DNA of 64,000 nucleotides from Serratia rhizosphaerae (GTDB lineage Bacteria; Pseudomonadota; Gammaproteobacteria; Enterobacterales; Enterobacteriaceae), in assembly GCF_009817885.1 (NCBI RefSeq), contig NZ_CP041764.1, forward strand, positions 1 through 64,000, in the 5' to 3' direction. How positions within the stretch are numbered: position 1 is the stretch's first letter; every line of letters begins with the position of its first letter. Position numbers and translations under genes: made by a program. The notes under the pieces were generated by a model. That model did not search any database, was not told where the DNA came from, and was given only the letters and a program-made list of their open reading frames with translations. This document shows positions 63,553 through 64,000 of the stretch, one piece after another.

Positions 63553-64000
63553 TTAGCCTGCTGATGGTGGTGCAGGCGCGGTGAATGCGCCGGTAACGAA
63601 GGCCTCAGGACGTTTAACAGCCAGTGCCACTCGTTCCTCGCAACGAATCGAGATCATGTTTTTCTCGAAGTCGTCGGCGTTTTCGGTACTGATCACCACG
63701 TTGGCTTCTTCACGATCGAAGAGCTGCGCGCCGGCGCTGAATGCCCCGGTCAGGAATTTGCCCAAGAATGCTGCGGATTCTGTTGCAACAACAGGCAGCC
63801 CCCACAACGTCGGGCCGGTGAGCGCAGATGGATTGGCCAGGATGTAACGTCCCAGCGTATCCTTGGTCAGCTCAATCTTGGCCCAGTCGGTAAAGTGCAG
63901 CACATGACCGGTTGCCGGGAAGCGCGCAAGTTGAGCCTGCAGCATCGCCAGGCGAAGATCATCAATGCCGTTTTGCATCGCTACTTCAAACGCCGGCGTG
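63553..64000 (-). CDS. Major capsid protein (HK97 fold), C-terminal part
   Basis: At least 148 codons, open to the window edge, so the N-terminal part is missing. The sequence NGIDDLRLAMLQAQLA, then FTDWAKIELTKDTLGRYILA, GLPVVATESAAFLGKFLTGAF and FEKNMISIRCEERVALAVKR, read in parts, is the A-domain and P-loop end of an HK97-type capsid subunit. A methionine at 63978 is internal. Head genes upstream (protease, portal, terminase) should lie beyond 64000. Confidence 0.9.
   Translation of the reverse strand, partial: TPAFEVAMQNGIDDLRLAMLQAQLARFPATGHVLHFTDWAKIELTKDTLGRYILANPSALTGPTLWGLPVVATESAAFLGKFLTGAFSAGAQLFDREEANVVISTENADDFEKNMISIRCEERVALAVKRPEAFVTGAFTAPAPPSAG

Overview
The window looks like the chromosome of a Serratia-type member of the Enterobacterales. 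The grounds are high GC with enterobacterial operons (hut, puu, csc, tsx), a 2,3-butanediol dehydrogenase that I recognise as nearly the Serratia marcescens BudC sequence, and a palindromic intergenic repeat of the kind scattered through Serratia and Yersinia. Species cannot be fixed from here. No rRNA, tRNA, CRISPR array or intact insertion sequence was seen.

Layout, left part (1-45.3 kb, host). 1-6.1 kb is a catabolic cluster for the lower half of gallate or protocatechuate 4,5-cleavage: a PDC-lactonase-like amidohydrolase, type II dehydroquinase, a LysR regulator with two DNA-binding domains, GalB-, GalC- and GalD-type enzymes, and a 6PGDH-like dehydrogenase. 6.2-10.1 kb encodes a periplasmic three-subunit sugar/polyol dehydrogenase (TAT small subunit, FAD/Fe-S large subunit, triheme cytochrome c) preceded by a GlcG-like protein. 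Then come an orphan RTX-repeat protein, an MHS-family transporter, the sucrose system cscBA/cscR with paired operators, and the histidine-degradation cluster hutDF/hutC/hutIG, which lacks hutU and hutH. 22-28 kb holds a serine hydrolase, periplasmic chorismate mutase, a CigR-like protein, small ORFs, Tsx and an EamA exporter. 28.4-35.7 kb is the putrescine utilisation cluster puuPA/puuDRCB, without puuE. 35.9-41.3 kb has BudC, a UspA-like protein, a ToxR-like membrane regulator, a candidate small RNA with an ArcZ-like seed, a DUF883 protein with a 39-residue membrane protein, and a dioxygenase/PLP-enzyme operon. 41.3-45.3 kb is AT-richer accessory DNA with a Bor-type lipoprotein and a class A acid phosphatase.

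Right part (45.35-64 kb, prophage). The last 165 nt of icd, followed by its own terminator, mark one attachment junction of a lambdoid siphovirus integrated in icd. The prophage late operon runs leftwards on the minus strand and leaves the window inside the major capsid gene: HK97-type capsid, a Glu-Gln-Pro repeat protein, connector and head-closure proteins, tail terminator, gp10-like protein, major tail protein, an Ig-like domain, G/GT chaperones, tape measure, M, L, K, an inserted lipoprotein, I, J, then a fibre module ending with an SGNH-esterase tail spike and a LamG-like protein. Two canonical -1 slippery heptamers are visible, one joining G to T and one joining the major tail protein to the Ig-like domain. 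Terminator-like hairpins sit in several gaps of the late operon.

The most unusual items are the candidate ArcZ-like small RNA at 38.5 kb, the frameshift-added Ig domain, the hairpins punctuating the late operon, the tandem-HTH LysR and the dioxygenase/PLP pair. All family assignments are from reading the translations; no database search was possible.
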